From Actinobacillus genomosp. 1 (GTDB lineage: Bacteria; Pseudomonadota; Gammaproteobacteria; Enterobacterales; Pasteurellaceae), in NCBI RefSeq assembly GCF_029774175.1, contig NZ_CP103834.1, forward strand, positions 1,002,501-1,066,500: 64,000 nt of DNA, given 5' to 3'. Numbering within the stretch: the stretch's first letter is position 1; each line of letters starts with the position of its first letter. The position numbers and the translations under genes were made by a program. Of this stretch, positions 35,023-43,422 are shown in pieces. The notes beneath the pieces are model-generated. The model searched no databases. It was given only the letters and a program-made list of their open reading frames with translations, and was not told the origin of the DNA.

Positions 35023-36432
35023 TTAGGCTTTGAGAATTTTCTCTGCGCAAGCAGTAATTTTTGCTAAATCTTTTACGCCTTTATGCTGTTCTACACCGGA
35101 ATTCAGATCGACGCCTAAACAGTCTTGTGCTAGAGCCTGTTCGATATTTTCAGCCGAAATCCCACCGGCAAGCATTGCTTTTTGTTTTAATTCAATTGGA
35201 ATGATATTCCAGTCGAATACCTTGCCCGTACCGCCTTGCTGTGTACCGTGCTTGCTATCCAAAATATAACGTGCCACTAACGGATTATCTTGATAAACAG
35301 CCGTTTCCGCTTGAACATCAACCGAAATTGCCTGCCAAATTTGCGTTTTTCCGGCTAATTTCACTGACAGCTCAGCAATATAGGATTCATCTTCTGAGCC
35401 GTGTAGCTGAACCGCATATAACTCAAGCTGTTTTGCCATTTTTTCGACAAATTCGACCGCTTGATTTTGGAATACGCCGACATAACGCAATGGCGCATTC
35501 ACCACTAATTCCTGCGCTTGTCGTAACGATAATTGGCGCGGCGAATTTTCAGCAAAAATTAATCCGCCATATAAAAAGCCGTTTTCATACACCGATTTTA
35601 CATCTTGCGTACGGGTCAAACCACATACTTTATTTTCACCGAAAATAACAGAACGTACCGCATTATTTAAATCAGTACTGCCCATTAAACTGCTGCCGAT
35701 TAAAAATGCATGCGCAAACGGCTTAATCGCTTTCACTTGCGTATGATCATAAATGCCTGATTCTGAAATCAAACGGACATCTGCCGGAATTTGCTCCTGA
35801 TATTTTTCTACCAAACGCACAATGCGATTCATATCCACCGTCAGAGTATGCAAATCACGGTTATTCACGCCAATCACTTTTGCGCCCAATGCTAACGCTC
35901 GCTCAAATTCTTTATCTGTGCTGGTTTCGGTTAAAACCCCCATACCTAAAGAATGTGCTAAGTCCGCCAATGTGCGATAAGTTTCGTCATCAACTACCGA
36001 TAACATCAGCAAAATTGCATCCGCATTCGAATAACGAGCCAAATACACCTGATACGGCGAAATCATAAAATCTTTGCATAAAATAGGTTGCGTTGTTTGA
36101 CGCTTAACTTGATCAATATAACGAAAATCGCCCTGAAAATATTGCTCGTCGGTCAGTACGGAAATCACGGAAGCGTAATGTTTATATACCTGCGCAATCG
36201 CATCCAAATCAAACTCGGCACGAATTAATCCCTTGGATGGTGAGGCTTTTTTACATTCCAAAATATAAGCAGGCACTTGATGAGAAGCTTTCGCTAATGC
36301 CGCATAAAAATCCCGATCAGCGGTAACAATTTGCTGCTGGAATTGTGAAAGTGGAAATGCTTTTTGTTTGTTCTCTACCCAAACGGCTTTATCTTTGACG
36401 ATTTTTTGCAGAATAGTTGGTTGGTTTTGCAT
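35023..36432 (-). CDS. trpCF: Bifunctional indole-3-glycerol phosphate synthase / phosphoribosylanthranilate isomerase
   Basis: Two consecutive steps of tryptophan synthesis in one chain of 469 residues. The N-terminal IGPS barrel has AYILECKKASPSKGLIRAEFD, VLTDEQYFQGDFRYI, ILCKDFMISPYQVYLARYSNADAILLML and GVNNRDLHTLTVD. The C-terminal PRAI barrel has KVCGLTRTQDVKSVYENGFLYGGLIFAENSPR and LAGGISAENIEQAL...GVDLNSGVEQHKGVKD. The start is ATG 36432 (AAGAGAA upstream), matching the E. coli TrpC N-terminus; the longer in-frame ORF runs into the promoter region. No other trp genes are adjacent, so the trp pathway is split, as in other Pasteurellaceae. Confidence 0.96.
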   Translation of the reverse strand: MQNQPTILQKIVKDKAVWVENKQKAFPLSQFQQQIVTADRDFYAALAKASHQVPAYILECKKASPSKGLIRAEFDLDAIAQVYKHYASVISVLTDEQYFQGDFRYIDQVKRQTTQPILCKDFMISPYQVYLARYSNADAILLMLSVVDDETYRTLADLAHSLGMGVLTETSTDKEFERALALGAKVIGVNNRDLHTLTVDMNRIVRLVEKYQEQIPADVRLISESGIYDHTQVKAIKPFAHAFLIGSSLMGSTDLNNAVRSVIFGENKVCGLTRTQDVKSVYENGFLYGGLIFAENSPRQLSLRQAQELVVNAPLRYVGVFQNQAVEFVEKMAKQLELYAVQLHGSEDESYIAELSVKLAGKTQIWQAISVDVQAETAVYQDNPLVARYILDSKHGTQQGGTGKVFDWNIIPIELKQKAMLAGGISAENIEQALAQDCLGVDLNSGVEQHKGVKDLAKITACAEKILKA

Positions 36433-36453
36433 ATTTTCTCTTTTTATTATGAA

Positions 36454-36482
36454 TTGGTGGATACCATAGATAATGGTAGAAT
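36454..36482 (+). promoter_or_regulatory. Candidate promoter of the fic gene
   Basis: TTGGTG (36454-36459), 17-base spacer, TAGAAT (36477-36482), 34 bases before the proposed start. Confidence 0.45.
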
Positions 36483-36516
36483 ACGGCACATATTTTTATT
36501 TATCAATAAATTCACT

Positions 36517-37275
36517 ATGCTTATTACCAAACTTCATAAAATGCGGACTTTGCTTGATAAGCATCGTCCTCTCAATATCGCTGTAATGAAAAACATTCAA
36601 GCGGATTTAATGCTGAAATATAATCAGCAATCCAATGCGATAGAGGGAAATACATTAGATATATTTGAAACACGCGTACTACTTGAAAACGGAATTACCG
36701 CCAATGGTAAACCATTTAAAGATCATTTAGATATTATTAACCATCAAGAGGCGATTGGTTACTTAATCGATCTCGTAAAAGGAAATGTACCGCTAACAGA
36801 AGCAACAATAAAAAATTTCCATTATTTGTTACTACAAAAAACCGATAAAGCACGAGAAGCCGGGCAATACCGTAATGTACCGGTAGTCATTAACGGTGCG
36901 GAACATCAACCGCCACAACCTTTTTTAGTTCATCCGCAAATGGAAGAATTAATGCTTTGGAACCAAGAAAATCTCAATACATTAGAACCAATTGAACGCA
37001 TTGCTATGCTACATAACAAATTTGTAGCAATTCACCCTTTTATTGATGGTAATGGACGTACTGGACGTTTATTGATGAATTTAGAATTAATGAAAGCCGG
37101 TTTCCAAGTGACTATTTTAAAAGCGGAGAATCGAGCTGACTATTATCGTGCATTGGCGTTAGGTGATTTAGGCAATTATCAACCAATCACTGAGTTTATT
37201 GCGAAAGCCGTTTATGAAACTATGGAACGTACCTTAAACCTGATTTACCCAAACTGGATTAACGAACTTAATTAA
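36517..37275 (+). CDS. Fic-domain protein with N-terminal inhibitory helix (class II)
   Basis: 252 residues from ATG 36517; the ORF could extend upstream but would overlap the trpCF start and the promoter. The Fic motif HPFIDGNGRTGR (residues 173-184) matches HxFx(D/E)GNGRxxR including catalytic His and both Arg, so AMP or another nucleotide moiety transfer is predicted. The inhibitory motif SNAIEG (39-44) matches (S/T)xxxE(G/N) and lies N-terminal to the core, which defines class II, self-inhibited enzymes. No antitoxin gene is adjacent. The ribosome site is poor, suggesting low translation. Eight bases upstream of yqcC. Confidence 0.88.
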   Translation: MLITKLHKMRTLLDKHRPLNIAVMKNIQADLMLKYNQQSNAIEGNTLDIFETRVLLENGITANGKPFKDHLDIINHQEAIGYLIDLVKGNVPLTEATIKNFHYLLLQKTDKAREAGQYRNVPVVINGAEHQPPQPFLVHPQMEELMLWNQENLNTLEPIERIAMLHNKFVAIHPFIDGNGRTGRLLMNLELMKAGFQVTILKAENRADYYRALALGDLGNYQPITEFIAKAVYETMERTLNLIYPNWINELN

Positions 37276-37282
37276 ATAAAAT

Positions 37283-37594
37283 ATGAAAACCAAAGTTAGA
37301 CAACACTTAACCGATTTAGAAATTGCATTACGTACGCATAAGCAATGGGATGCGGTTGCGCCGAGCTTGGAAGATTTAGCAAACGATCAGCCGTTTTGTC
37401 TCGGCACGCTTAGCCCGACTCAATGGTTACAATGGATTTTTATTCCCCGTATGCACGCACTTTTAGACGCTGGTGCAGATTTACCCCGCAACTTTTCGAT
37501 TACGCCTTACTTGGAAGAAGCCTTAAAAGACGAAAGCTATTTAAAAGCGATTCATCAGCCGGTGTTATTAATTGAATTATTATTAAAGGACTAA
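37283..37594 (+). CDS. yqcC: YqcC family protein
   Basis: 103 residues, DUF446 family, function unknown. The conserved pattern includes PFCLGTLSPTQWLQWIFIPRMHALLDAGADLP. It is immediately upstream of truC (the start follows the stop with no gap), as in E. coli yqcC-truC, which supports the identification. Confidence 0.9.
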   Translation: MKTKVRQHLTDLEIALRTHKQWDAVAPSLEDLANDQPFCLGTLSPTQWLQWIFIPRMHALLDAGADLPRNFSITPYLEEALKDESYLKAIHQPVLLIELLLKD

Positions 37595-38338
37595 ATGGAA
37601 CTGGAAATTTTATACCGTGATGATGAACTGATTGCGATTAATAAACCGGCTGGAATATTAGTTCACCGTTCATGGCTAGATAAACACGAAACGCAATTTG
37701 CGATGCAAACATTACGTGATCAAATCGGTCAGCACGTCTTCCCGATTCATCGCTTAGATCGCCCGACTTCCGGTGTGTTATTGTTTGCGCTAAATAGTGA
37801 GATGGCTCGCCTAATGAGCGAACAATTTGAACAACACCAACTGGAGAAAGGCTATTTAGCGGTGGTACGAGGTTATCTACTCGACAAAGGCGAGATCGAT
37901 TATCCGCTAAAAGTCATTTTAGACAAAATTGCCGATAAATTTTCGCAACCGAAAGAAGCGCAACAAGCGGTCACTTTTTACCAAAATCTTGCAAGTGTCG
38001 AAATGCCCTATCCGGCGGGGAAATACCAAACGGCACGTTACAGTTTGGTTGAATTATTACCGAAAACCGGACGCAAACACCAATTGCGCCGCCATATGAA
38101 GCATTTATTTCATCCGATTATGGGCGATACCAAATACGGTGACTTGCACCAAAATCGTACTTTAACCGAAAAAACCGGTTGTGACCGATTAATGCTACAT
38201 TCGCATTTTTTGAAATTTACGCACCCGAAAACGGCGCAAAAAATCGAAATTTTTGCACCGCTTGACGAACAATGGCAAAATGTATTTCTTACCTTTAACT
38301 GGAATTTCCCAATATTTTTTCAATCTGATATAAACTAA
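37595..38338 (+). CDS. truC: tRNA pseudouridine(65) synthase TruC
   Basis: 247 residues, RluA family. The catalytic motif is HRLDRPTSGVLLFA (Asp in HRLDRPTSG, ~residue 54), and the family start is LEILYRDDELIAINKPAGILVHRS. TGRKHQLRRHMKHLFHPIMGDTKYGD is the conserved second motif. Modifies U65 of tRNAs. It is flanked by yqcC and the small yoaH-like gene in one operon. Confidence 0.94.
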   Translation: MELEILYRDDELIAINKPAGILVHRSWLDKHETQFAMQTLRDQIGQHVFPIHRLDRPTSGVLLFALNSEMARLMSEQFEQHQLEKGYLAVVRGYLLDKGEIDYPLKVILDKIADKFSQPKEAQQAVTFYQNLASVEMPYPAGKYQTARYSLVELLPKTGRKHQLRRHMKHLFHPIMGDTKYGDLHQNRTLTEKTGCDRLMLHSHFLKFTHPKTAQKIEIFAPLDEQWQNVFLTFNWNFPIFFQSDIN

Positions 38339-38339
38339 T

Positions 38340-38504
38340 ATGGATAATGCATTACTGTCTTTAACACACGAGCAGCAACAAGCTGCGGTTGAACAAATTC
38401 AAGAATTGATGGCGCAAGGCGTAAGTAGCGGCGAAGCAATTCAAATTATTGCTAATCGTTTAAGAGAAGCACATCAAAACAATACATCGGAGAACAATTC
38501 ATGA
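38340..38504 (+). CDS. yoaH: UPF0181 family protein (YoaH-like)
   Basis: 54 residues. It starts MDNALLSLTHEQQQAAVEQI, then carries the family core ELMAQGVSSGEAIQIIANRLRE and an Asn/Ser-rich tail. Function unknown; predicted small helical cytosolic protein. It begins one base after the truC stop and its stop overlaps the next start as ATGA, so it is embedded in the operon. Confidence 0.88.
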   Translation: MDNALLSLTHEQQQAAVEQIQELMAQGVSSGEAIQIIANRLREAHQNNTSENNS

Positions 38505-38953
38505 AAAAATTATTCGCTATCGCAATGTTAAGTTGTGCCAGTATTTGCGGCTACGCTGAAACTCCGGCGACCAATATGCAACCTATGCTAAAAGTACAAG
38601 TATTGGATATGAGTAATAAAGTCGGTAGAGCGGTTGAAAATAATCAGCTTTCGTTAAGTAAAACACACCAGCTTTGTTGGGTTGTATTTAATATGCCGTT
38701 TAAAGCAAGTAACGAAGTGATCGAAATCTTTCAATCTCCCGCCCCTTCAAAATTCGGTTCTGCTGCCGGCAGCGTAAGCACTTCTGCTGATCGCTTAACG
38801 CATAAAATTACCACTCGTATGACGAATTCCAATAATGAACGTCTAGATAACTGTTGGCGATTTGAGAAAAGTGACCCGAAAGGAAAATATAGTTTAACCA
38901 TTCAAGTTAATGACATCATTTTCCCACCTCAAACATTTGAAGTAACCAAATAA
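38501..38953 (+). CDS. Small secreted protein of unknown function
   Basis: 150 residues. A clear Sec signal peptide MKKLFAIAMLSCASICGYA is likely cleaved before Glu20. The mature part is ~130 residues, beta-rich in appearance, with two cysteines (in HQLCWVVFNMPF and RLDNCWRFEKSD) that could form one disulfide. I do not recognise the family. Translation is coupled to the YoaH-like gene by ATGA overlap, and a strong terminator follows. Probably periplasmic. Confidence 0.75.
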   Translation: MKKLFAIAMLSCASICGYAETPATNMQPMLKVQVLDMSNKVGRAVENNQLSLSKTHQLCWVVFNMPFKASNEVIEIFQSPAPSKFGSAAGSVSTSADRLTHKITTRMTNSNNERLDNCWRFEKSDPKGKYSLTIQVNDIIFPPQTFEVTK

Positions 38954-38957
38954 AGCA

Positions 38958-38995
38958 AACGCCACTATGCACGATGATAGTGGCGTTCTTTTTTA
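38958..38995. terminator. Terminator of the fic-yqcC-truC-yoaH unit
   Basis: AACGCCACTAT (38958-38968) pairs with ATAGTGGCGTT (38977-38987), then CTTTTTTAT. Confidence 0.85.
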
Positions 38996-38997
38996 TT

Positions 38998-39837
38998 TTA
39001 GTTTTTCGCTAAACGTTGTTCGATTTTTGCTAGATTCTCTTCAAAATAGGCTTTGCTTGTTAAATATTGCTGCGCTTGCGCCCAACTGTTTAATTGCAAA
39101 CCGGCTAATTGATTAAAACAATCTAGCACTTCCAAATCTTGCTCAACGGTACGAATATAATCCGCTAATTGTTGCAGTAACGCTTCACCAGAACTACTCT
39201 CGATCGCTTTGCTAATTTGTTGCTTAAATTTAACCGCTTGTCCAACCAAATAGCCTCGTTGCGCTTTACTTAAATTGCTAAACCACATACCGTCTTGGCG
39301 TGGAATTTGTTTTAGTAAAGCCAATATATCAGTTAAGCTGCCGCTTTTAAGTTCCAGCTCTAATTCGCAAATCGCTTCTTCGCCAAAACCGTTTTTTATC
39401 ATACCTTGATCCAACGCCACTTCAATTTGCGATTGATTAAGCCCAATTAGCCATTTACGACGAGTAAAATCGGTACTAAAGGTCGGGGCAAGTTGCTGCG
39501 CAATTTGTTCCGCTTGCGGAATTTGCAAATTAAAGTGCGAATTTAACCGCTTGAAATCCGGCTGGTAGCTTTCCAACGACAAGTTATATTCGGGGCGAAT
39601 ATGCAACCCATCGACAATTTCACCCTTGGTTTTTAAAGTCATCTCATACTTTTGATTATGATTACGTACCCGCAACCCCATCTTGTTTTGGGCAAAAAAC
39701 TGTTCCGGCGTATCAAAATAAGTGTTCCCTAATATATCGGTCGCTTGCGACAAAACATTCTGTTGCGTAAACCAATCTGCCAATGCTTCTACATTCTCCG
39801 CTTTTAGCATGATTTTTAGCTCGATTTCATTTTCCAT
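38998..39837 (-). CDS. CYTH-domain inorganic triphosphatase (YgiF-like, short form)
   Basis: 279 residues. It begins MENEIELKIML with the CYTH signature ExExK (EIELK), followed by conserved tunnel strands TYFDTPEQFFAQNKMGLRVRN, KYEMTLKTKG, RPEYNLSLE and EEAICELELELKSG. Such triphosphate tunnel enzymes hydrolyse inorganic triphosphate with a metal. E. coli YgiF (433 residues) adds a full CHAD domain; here only ~75 residues follow the CYTH fold, so CHAD is essentially reduced to a helical remnant. Divergent from ycjX. Confidence 0.83.
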   Translation of the reverse strand: MENEIELKIMLKAENVEALADWFTQQNVLSQATDILGNTYFDTPEQFFAQNKMGLRVRNHNQKYEMTLKTKGEIVDGLHIRPEYNLSLESYQPDFKRLNSHFNLQIPQAEQIAQQLAPTFSTDFTRRKWLIGLNQSQIEVALDQGMIKNGFGEEAICELELELKSGSLTDILALLKQIPRQDGMWFSNLSKAQRGYLVGQAVKFKQQISKAIESSSGEALLQQLADYIRTVEQDLEVLDCFNQLAGLQLNSWAQAQQYLTSKAYFEENLAKIEQRLAKN

Positions 39838-39903
39838 TAAGGTATCCCGTTTATTTAGTTGTATAATTCGTTTTATTTTAGCAATTTACAGCATATTCGA
39901 GAA

Positions 39904-41313
39904 ATGTTTAACCAAATCCAAAACAAACTGCATAAATTTGTGCAACGCGGTTTAGATAATCATCTTCGCCTTGCCGTGACCGGTTTAAGCCGTAGCGGCA
40001 AAACCGCCTTTATTACCAGTTTTGTCGATCAGCTATTGCATATCAATAAAGATAGCCATGCACACGTCAATTTATTCGGTGCGGCACGCAACGGGCAAAT
40101 CATATCGGTAAAGCGAGTTGAACAAGGCGATTTAACCATTCCTCGTTTTGAATACGATAAAAACCGCCAATGTTTGGAAAATGATCCGCCGGTATGGGCA
40201 CCTTCTACCACCGGTATCAGCGAAATTCGTTTAGCGATCCGCTACCAACGTCAGGACGGTTTACTCAAACATTTAAAAGAAACCGGTACACTCTACTTGG
40301 ATATTTTCGATTATCCGGGCGAGTGGCTGTTAGACTTACCGCTGCTCTCGCAATCTTTCAAACAATGGTCGCAAGCACAGCAATTAGTGCATAAAGGAAA
40401 ACGTGCGGAACTAGCACAGCCTTGGTTACAAGCGGTCAAAAAATTAGATCTTTTTGCCAAAGCAGACGAAAACCAACTTGCCGAATTAAGCGAAATTTAC
40501 ACCGCTTATTTGTTGGAATGTAAACAAGCCGGTATGCAATATATTCAGCCGGGGCGATTTGTATTGCCAAGCGAAAATTCAAAAGGCGCACCTGTTTTTC
40601 AGTTTTTCCCGTTGCTGGATTTAACTGAAGCCGATTGGGAAAAACTCGAGAACTCGCCGGCAAACAGCACGTTCCAAATGCTTAAAAAACGTTACAATCA
40701 GTATCAACAAAAGATTGTTAAACCGTTTTATGAAGACTATTTTTCACAATTCGACCGCCAAGTGATTCTTGCCGATTGTTTAACGCCGTTAAACCACGGC
40801 TTAGAGGCATTTTTAGAAATGAAAATCGGCTTGCAGCAATTGTTTAAGCATTTTCATTATGGTAATCGTTCGTTATTTCACCGCCTGTTTTCGTCCAATA
40901 TCGATAAGCTATTATTTGTCGCAACCAAAGCGGATCATATCACCAGCGATCAACTGCCGAATTTGGAAAGTTTGATGCGTCAATTAGTGCAAGAAGGCGG
41001 ACGACACGCCGCTTTTGACGGTATTGAAACCGGCTATCACGCCATTTCGGCAATTCGAGCGACCGATCCGGTGGCGGTTACCCAAAACGGTACGCAAATT
41101 AAAGCGATTCGAGGCATTCGTTCAACCGATAAAAAGCAAGTGACGCTTTACCCCGGCACGGTACCAAGCCGCTTACCGGATGCAAATTATTGGCAATTTA
41201 ACCGTTTTGAGTTCGACCAATTCGAACCTAAACCGCTCGCCTATGGCGAACCGATTCCGCATTTACGTATGGATGCGGTATTACAATTCTTATTGGCGGA
41301 TATGCTTGAGTAA
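39904..41313 (+). CDS. ycjX: YcjX family P-loop protein
   Basis: 469 residues from ATG 39904; the upstream extension overlaps the divergent promoter. Walker A GLSRSGKT is at residues 27-34, followed by FGAARNGQIISVKR and DIFDYPGEWLLDLPLL (switch-like DxxDYPG). The family (DUF463) is linked to stress responses and resembles dynamin-type GTPases. In E. coli it neighbours ycjF, which is absent here. A double-uptake-signal hairpin follows. Confidence 0.9.
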   Translation: MFNQIQNKLHKFVQRGLDNHLRLAVTGLSRSGKTAFITSFVDQLLHINKDSHAHVNLFGAARNGQIISVKRVEQGDLTIPRFEYDKNRQCLENDPPVWAPSTTGISEIRLAIRYQRQDGLLKHLKETGTLYLDIFDYPGEWLLDLPLLSQSFKQWSQAQQLVHKGKRAELAQPWLQAVKKLDLFAKADENQLAELSEIYTAYLLECKQAGMQYIQPGRFVLPSENSKGAPVFQFFPLLDLTEADWEKLENSPANSTFQMLKKRYNQYQQKIVKPFYEDYFSQFDRQVILADCLTPLNHGLEAFLEMKIGLQQLFKHFHYGNRSLFHRLFSSNIDKLLFVATKADHITSDQLPNLESLMRQLVQEGGRHAAFDGIETGYHAISAIRATDPVAVTQNGTQIKAIRGIRSTDKKQVTLYPGTVPSRLPDANYWQFNRFEFDQFEPKPLAYGEPIPHLRMDAVLQFLLADMLE

Positions 41314-41319
41314 CAATGG

Positions 41320-41363
41320 CAAGCGGTTATTTTTGCAAAATTTTTCGCAAATTTAACCGCTTG
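41320..41363. terminator. Inverted uptake-signal pair, ycjX/smpB gap
   Basis: CAAGCGGTTA (41320-41329) and TAACCGCTTG (41354-41363) are perfect arms; inside them TTTGCAAAA and TTCGCAAA segments could extend the pairing. The plus-strand downstream T-run is weak, so it may act as an mRNA end structure. Confidence 0.55.
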
Positions 41364-41446
41364 TCGCTTGATTTTAAACGGTTACTGTTCACTGTTAGGC
41401 GGCTTTGCGGTAGAATCTTATAAATTTTTCTCAATCTTTTTAAATT

Positions 41447-41926
41447 ATGGCAAAAAAACCAAAAGTAGCTTCGAATACGATTGCACTAAATAAACGTGCT
41501 CGTCATGAATATTTTATCGAAGAAGAAATTGAAGCCGGCTTAGAATTACAAGGCTGGGAAGTAAAATCGCTGCGTGCCGGTAAGGCGAATATCGGCGACA
41601 GTTACGTGACATTTCGTAACGGCGAAGCGTTTCTATTCGGTGCAACCATCACCCCATTAAATATGGCTTCCACTCACATTGTTTGTGATCCGACTCGCAC
41701 CCGTAAATTATTATTGAATAAACGTGAATTGGATTCGCTATTCGGCAAAGTAAATCGAGACGGCATGACGGTTGTGGCATTATCGCTCTACTGGAAAAAT
41801 GCGTGGGCGAAAGTGAAAGTCGGCGTGGCAAAAGGTAAAAAACTCCACGATAAACGTGAAGACATTAAAGCCCGTGAATGGCAAGTAGCGAAACAGCGTA
41901 TTATGAAAAACGCAAATCGTGGCTAA
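41447..41926 (+). CDS. smpB: SsrA-binding protein
   Basis: 159 residues. Binds tmRNA and delivers it to stalled ribosomes in trans-translation. Signature NKRARHEYFIEEEIEAGLELQGWEVKSLRAGKANIGDSYV; the C-terminal basic tail KLHDKREDIKAREWQVAKQRIMKNANRG enters the ribosomal mRNA channel. tmRNA itself is not adjacent in this window. Confidence 0.97.
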   Translation: MAKKPKVASNTIALNKRARHEYFIEEEIEAGLELQGWEVKSLRAGKANIGDSYVTFRNGEAFLFGATITPLNMASTHIVCDPTRTRKLLLNKRELDSLFGKVNRDGMTVVALSLYWKNAWAKVKVGVAKGKKLHDKREDIKAREWQVAKQRIMKNANRG

Positions 41927-41935
41927 TTTCAAAAA

Positions 41936-42016
41936 CTACGGATAACAGCAAGCACGGAACAAGCGGTTAAATTTGACCCGTTTTTTACATCTCCGAGCCA
42001 TCTGTGCCGTCCGTGG
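41936..42016. repeat. CACGGA/TCCGTG-type repeat, copy 3 (with uptake signal)
   Basis: Left arm ACTACGGATAACAGCAAGCA then CGGA, an uptake signal ACAAGCGGTTAAATTT (41958-41973) and right arm units CTCCGAG, CTGTGCCG, TCCGTGGT. Located between smpB and serS, ending ~28 bases before the serS start. Confidence 0.5.
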
Positions 42017-42043
42017 TCACAATTAAAAATTAAGGAATAAAAA

Positions 42044-43351
42044 ATGATCGACCAAAATCTTCTTCGTACTAATTTAGACGATGTTGCAAATGCACTTAAA
42101 GTTAAACGTGGTTTTACCCTTGATGTAGAACGTGTGAAAGCATTGGAAGAACAACGCAAAACACTTCAAGTAAAAACCGAAACTTTACAAGCGGAACGTA
42201 ATGCCCGTTCAAAAAATATCGGTGCGGCAAAAGCGCGCGGCGAAGATATTTCTGCGTTATTAGCGGAAGTAGATAATATGGGTAACGAATTAAATGAAGC
42301 GAAAGTCGCTTTAGACCAAGTACAAGCGGAAATTCGTGAGTTACTCTTATCTGTGCCTAACTTACCGGCTGACGAAGTACCGTTAGGTAAAGACGACACG
42401 GAAAACTTAGAAGTGTCACGTTGGGGCGAACCTCGTCAATTTGACTTTGAAATCAAAGATCACGTGGCGTTAGGCGAAGCGTTAAACGGTTTAGATTTTG
42501 CTGCCGGTGTAAAATTAACCGCTAGCCGTTTTGTCGTGATGAAAGGAAAACTTGCTCGTTTACACCGTGCTTTATCGCAATTTATGTTAGATCTTCATAC
42601 CGAACAACACGGCTATGTGGAAACAAACGTGCCATTCTTAGTAAATCACGACACATTATTCGGTACCGGTCAATTGCCAAAATTCGGCGAAGATTTATTC
42701 CATACACAACCATTAACCGGTCAAGATCCGAACGAAACACAACGCCCGTTCAGTTTAATTCCAACGGCGGAAGTACCGGTAACTAACTTAGTGCGTGACG
42801 AAATTATCGATGAAGACAGCTTACCGTTACGTTATACCGCACATACGCCGTGTTTCCGTTCTGAAGCCGGTTCTTATGGGCGTGATACACGCGGTTTAAT
42901 CCGTATGCACCAATTTGAAAAAGTGGAAATGGTACAAATCGTTGCTCCGGAAAAATCAATGGAAGCATTAGAAGAATTAACCGGTCACGCTGAAAAAGTA
43001 TTACAACTTTTAGGCTTACCATACCGTAAAGTTTTACTATGTACCGGTGATATGGGCTTCGGTTCAGCAAAAACTTATGATTTAGAAGTTTGGTTACCGG
43101 CACAAAACACTTACCGTGAAATTTCCTCTTGCTCAAATATGTGGGATTTCCAAGCTCGCCGTATGTCTGCACGTTGCAAAGCGAAAGGCGATAAGAAAAC
43201 TCGCTTAGTCCATACCTTAAACGGCTCAGGTTTAGCGGTGGGTCGTACGTTAGTGGCAGTAATTGAAAACTATCAAAATGCTGACGGCTCAATCACCGTG
43301 CCTGAAGTATTACGTCCATATATGGGCGGCGTGGAAGTGATTACCGCTTAA
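42044..43351 (+). CDS. serS: Seryl-tRNA synthetase
   Basis: 435 residues; class II synthetase charging tRNA-Ser and tRNA-Sec. N-terminal coiled-coil arm (residues ~30-105), then motif 2 TPCFRSEAGSYGRDTRGLIRMHQFEKVEMV and motif 3 NGSGLAVGRTLVAVIENYQ. AAGGAATAA precedes the start. Normal length, nothing odd. Confidence 0.98.
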   Translation: MIDQNLLRTNLDDVANALKVKRGFTLDVERVKALEEQRKTLQVKTETLQAERNARSKNIGAAKARGEDISALLAEVDNMGNELNEAKVALDQVQAEIRELLLSVPNLPADEVPLGKDDTENLEVSRWGEPRQFDFEIKDHVALGEALNGLDFAAGVKLTASRFVVMKGKLARLHRALSQFMLDLHTEQHGYVETNVPFLVNHDTLFGTGQLPKFGEDLFHTQPLTGQDPNETQRPFSLIPTAEVPVTNLVRDEIIDEDSLPLRYTAHTPCFRSEAGSYGRDTRGLIRMHQFEKVEMVQIVAPEKSMEALEELTGHAEKVLQLLGLPYRKVLLCTGDMGFGSAKTYDLEVWLPAQNTYREISSCSNMWDFQARRMSARCKAKGDKKTRLVHTLNGSGLAVGRTLVAVIENYQNADGSITVPEVLRPYMGGVEVITA

Positions 43352-43372
43352 AAAAATATTCTCTATCCAGTA

Positions 43373-43411
43373 AAAAAGCCAACTCAAATCTGCCGAGTTG
43401 GCTTTTATTTT
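43373..43411. terminator. Terminator, serS / abgA-like gene
   Basis: AAAAAGCCAACTC (43373-43385) pairs with GAGTTGGCTTTT (43395-43406), with T-runs on both strands. Confidence 0.85.
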
Positions 43412-43422
43412 TCAAAAACACC

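Noticed and set aside
36364..36516. Longer Fic protein starting at 36364
   Set aside because: The 51 extra codons overlap the start of trpCF and the promoter, have no Fic-like content and precede a plausible ATG at the normal family N-terminus.
41927..42043. tmRNA (ssrA) gene next to smpB
   Set aside because: The gap is only 117 bases and contains repeat arms and an uptake signal; no tRNA-like ends are present.
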